Of a DNA stretch of 8,209 nucleotides, positions 7,248 through 8,209 are shown one piece after another. The translations under genes were made by a program, and so were the position numbers. Source of the DNA: Candidatus Omnitrophota bacterium (lineage in GTDB: Bacteria > Omnitrophota > Gorgyraeia > Tantalellales > Tantalellaceae). The notes under the pieces are model-generated. The model was not told where the DNA came from and searched no databases. It was given only the letters and a program-made list of their open reading frames with translations. Each line of letters begins with the position of its first letter. Position 1 is the stretch's first letter. The stretch lies in contig JAUWWB010000040.1 in NCBI GenBank assembly GCA_030617085.1, positions 1-8,209 of the forward strand. Direction: 5' to 3'.

Positions 7248-8209
7248 TTAATGTACAGATCCTTTTTTCTCTTTTTTTAAGTTCCGGACCATTTTTTTCA
7301 TGAACATCCTGGGCTTACTGCCCTCCAACTCCTCCATAGGAACGATATCCTCGCAATCTATTATCTCTCGCACCCTTTCCTTCAACACCGTTTTTAAACC
7401 GTTTTTAGAGCGCACGCCGAAGAGAGCTTTATCTGGAAGACTGATTGCTCCAGAGATCACAGCCGGGTTCAGAATACCATATTCAGAAGAAAACTCCGTA
7501 TCCTCTATATCTAAACACCACCTGGCAAAGTCTGTTGAAGTACATTTATGGAGCTCATCATCGTTACTTATCCGCTCCATAATCCGCTCCAGGAACTTAA
7601 TAACCTTATCACAAAATTTATTAGTATGGGCGTATAGAATAACCGGCAAACCGCTTTCCTTTATAGAATCCACAGCACTGACAAAATAGTCATAAACTTC
7701 ATCTTCCGTCAACCCTGCGTTGAACATCAATTCAGGACAAACCGGAAATATCGGCAGTTGCAAAACCTTGGAAACTTTTTTCCCCACCATGGGATAATGG
7801 GGAAAATTTAAATAGTCGAAAGAAAAATCAGAAGAATACTTATACCCCAGAGCTTCAAGAACCTTAGTTAAATTATCATTATATTTGCCCATTGGAGCGG
7901 CAAACCCTTCGGTTTTAACACCCAGATCATCAAAAAAATCTTTTGCCCTTGAGATATTATTATACAGGTTACCGTAATCGTTATGGGTATAATGGTAATA
8001 TCCGTGGGACTGTATATCCAGTCCCTCTTTTACTGCTCTTTCTATAAGATGCTCTTTCCCCTCAAAGGCGCTAGCTGAGCAAAAAAGTGTTACACACGCG
8101 CCATACCGCTCAAAAACACTTAAATATTCAAGAAACTGCTGTTCATCCGGCACTTCATCGACATCAATACGCAAGGAGAAAATGCTCTTTTTCCCTTCCG
8201 GGTAAAGGG
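7248..8209 (-). CDS. Polysaccharide deacetylase-fold enzyme, ArnD-like, 5' end cut by window
   Basis: A probable metal-dependent deacetylase or deformylase of the NodB/polysaccharide deacetylase superfamily (CE4-like), acting on an N-acylated sugar. About 319 codons are visible and the frame stays open to the window edge, so the true start lies beyond 8209. The TTG at 8172-8174 falls inside the first core strand (FSLRIDVDEV) and is not a start. Numbering from that codon, I see the Asp motif IDVDEV (3-8), a His motif SHGYYHYTH (56-64), GFAAPMGKYN (90-99) where many family members have an Arg before the Pro, and a late PVILYAHTN (177-185) carrying the C-terminal His. LRIDVD, HGY..H and the Arg-less third motif recall ArnD, which deformylates undecaprenyl-phosphate-linked aminoarabinose. 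The C-terminus is lysine-rich. No signal peptide is visible, but the N-terminus is missing. The fold is secure; substrate and cellular side are not. The next gene begins 19 bases downstream. Confidence 0.85.
   Translation of the reverse strand, partial: LYPEGKKSIFSLRIDVDEVPDEQQFLEYLSVFERYGACVTLFCSASAFEGKEHLIERAVKEGLDIQSHGYYHYTHNDYGNLYNNISRAKDFFDDLGVKTEGFAAPMGKYNDNLTKVLEALGYKYSSDFSFDYLNFPHYPMVGKKVSKVLQLPIFPVCPELMFNAGLTEDEVYDYFVSAVDSIKESGLPVILYAHTNKFCDKVIKFLERIMERISNDDELHKCTSTDFARWCLDIEDTEFSSEYGILNPAVISGAISLPDKALFGVRSKNGLKTVLKERVREIIDCEDIVPMEELEGSKPRMFMKKMVRNLKKEKKGSVH

Noticed and set aside
7263..7298. Runs of 6-7 A in the coding strand near the end of the deacetylase gene, considered as a programmed frameshift site.
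   Set aside because: The zero frame ends normally in a lysine-rich tail. The -1 frame stops just before the next ATG and the +1 frame stops within the intergenic gap, so neither adds a domain. The runs simply encode Lys-Lys pairs.

Overview
The window is one stretch of a dense surface-glycan biosynthesis operon. All eight recognisable genes lie on the minus strand, so transcription runs from high to low coordinates. The eight genes leave only 51 bases uncovered (gaps of 19, 2, 4, 8 and 18 bases), and two gene pairs overlap by an ATGA. I see no RNA gene, mobile element, CRISPR array, terminator or promoter. Both ends of the window cut through a gene.

In order of transcription the genes are: a polysaccharide-deacetylase-fold enzyme with ArnD-like motifs (7248 to beyond 8209, 5' end missing); a GT4 glycosyltransferase (6179-7228); a non-hydrolysing UDP-GlcNAc 2-epimerase of the WecB family (5064-6176); a DPM-type GT2 glycosyltransferase (4373-5059); a GT9 heptosyltransferase-family protein with a hydrophobic N-terminal extension (3261-4364); a multi-spanning GT-C enzyme of the PMT/ArnT type (1786-3264); a GT4 of the MtfB-like type (685-1767); and a GT4 of the WbaZ-like type (1-688, 3' end missing).

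Read together, the genes suggest synthesis and assembly of a cell-envelope heteropolysaccharide or lipid-linked oligosaccharide. WecB would supply UDP-ManNAc. The GT4 and GT9 enzymes would build the chain on the cytoplasmic face. The GT2 could load a sugar onto a polyprenyl phosphate, which the GT-C protein would use on the far side of the membrane. The deacetylase would trim an N-acyl group from an amino sugar. No sugar or acceptor can be assigned from sequence alone. The deacetylase, GT2 and GT-C combination recalls the ArnD/ArnC/ArnT logic of lipid A modification, which is the most interesting hypothesis here.

The GT9 and ArnT-like proteins suggest a diderm (Gram-negative-type) bacterium. 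Protein style and gene density fit an uncultured lineage such as Omnitrophota or a deltaproteobacterial relative, but this is a weak inference. Base composition is uneven. Hand-counted rows average about 57% GC in 1-4370 and about 43% GC in 4373-8209, with the change near the GT2/GT9 boundary. The operon may therefore be a mosaic.
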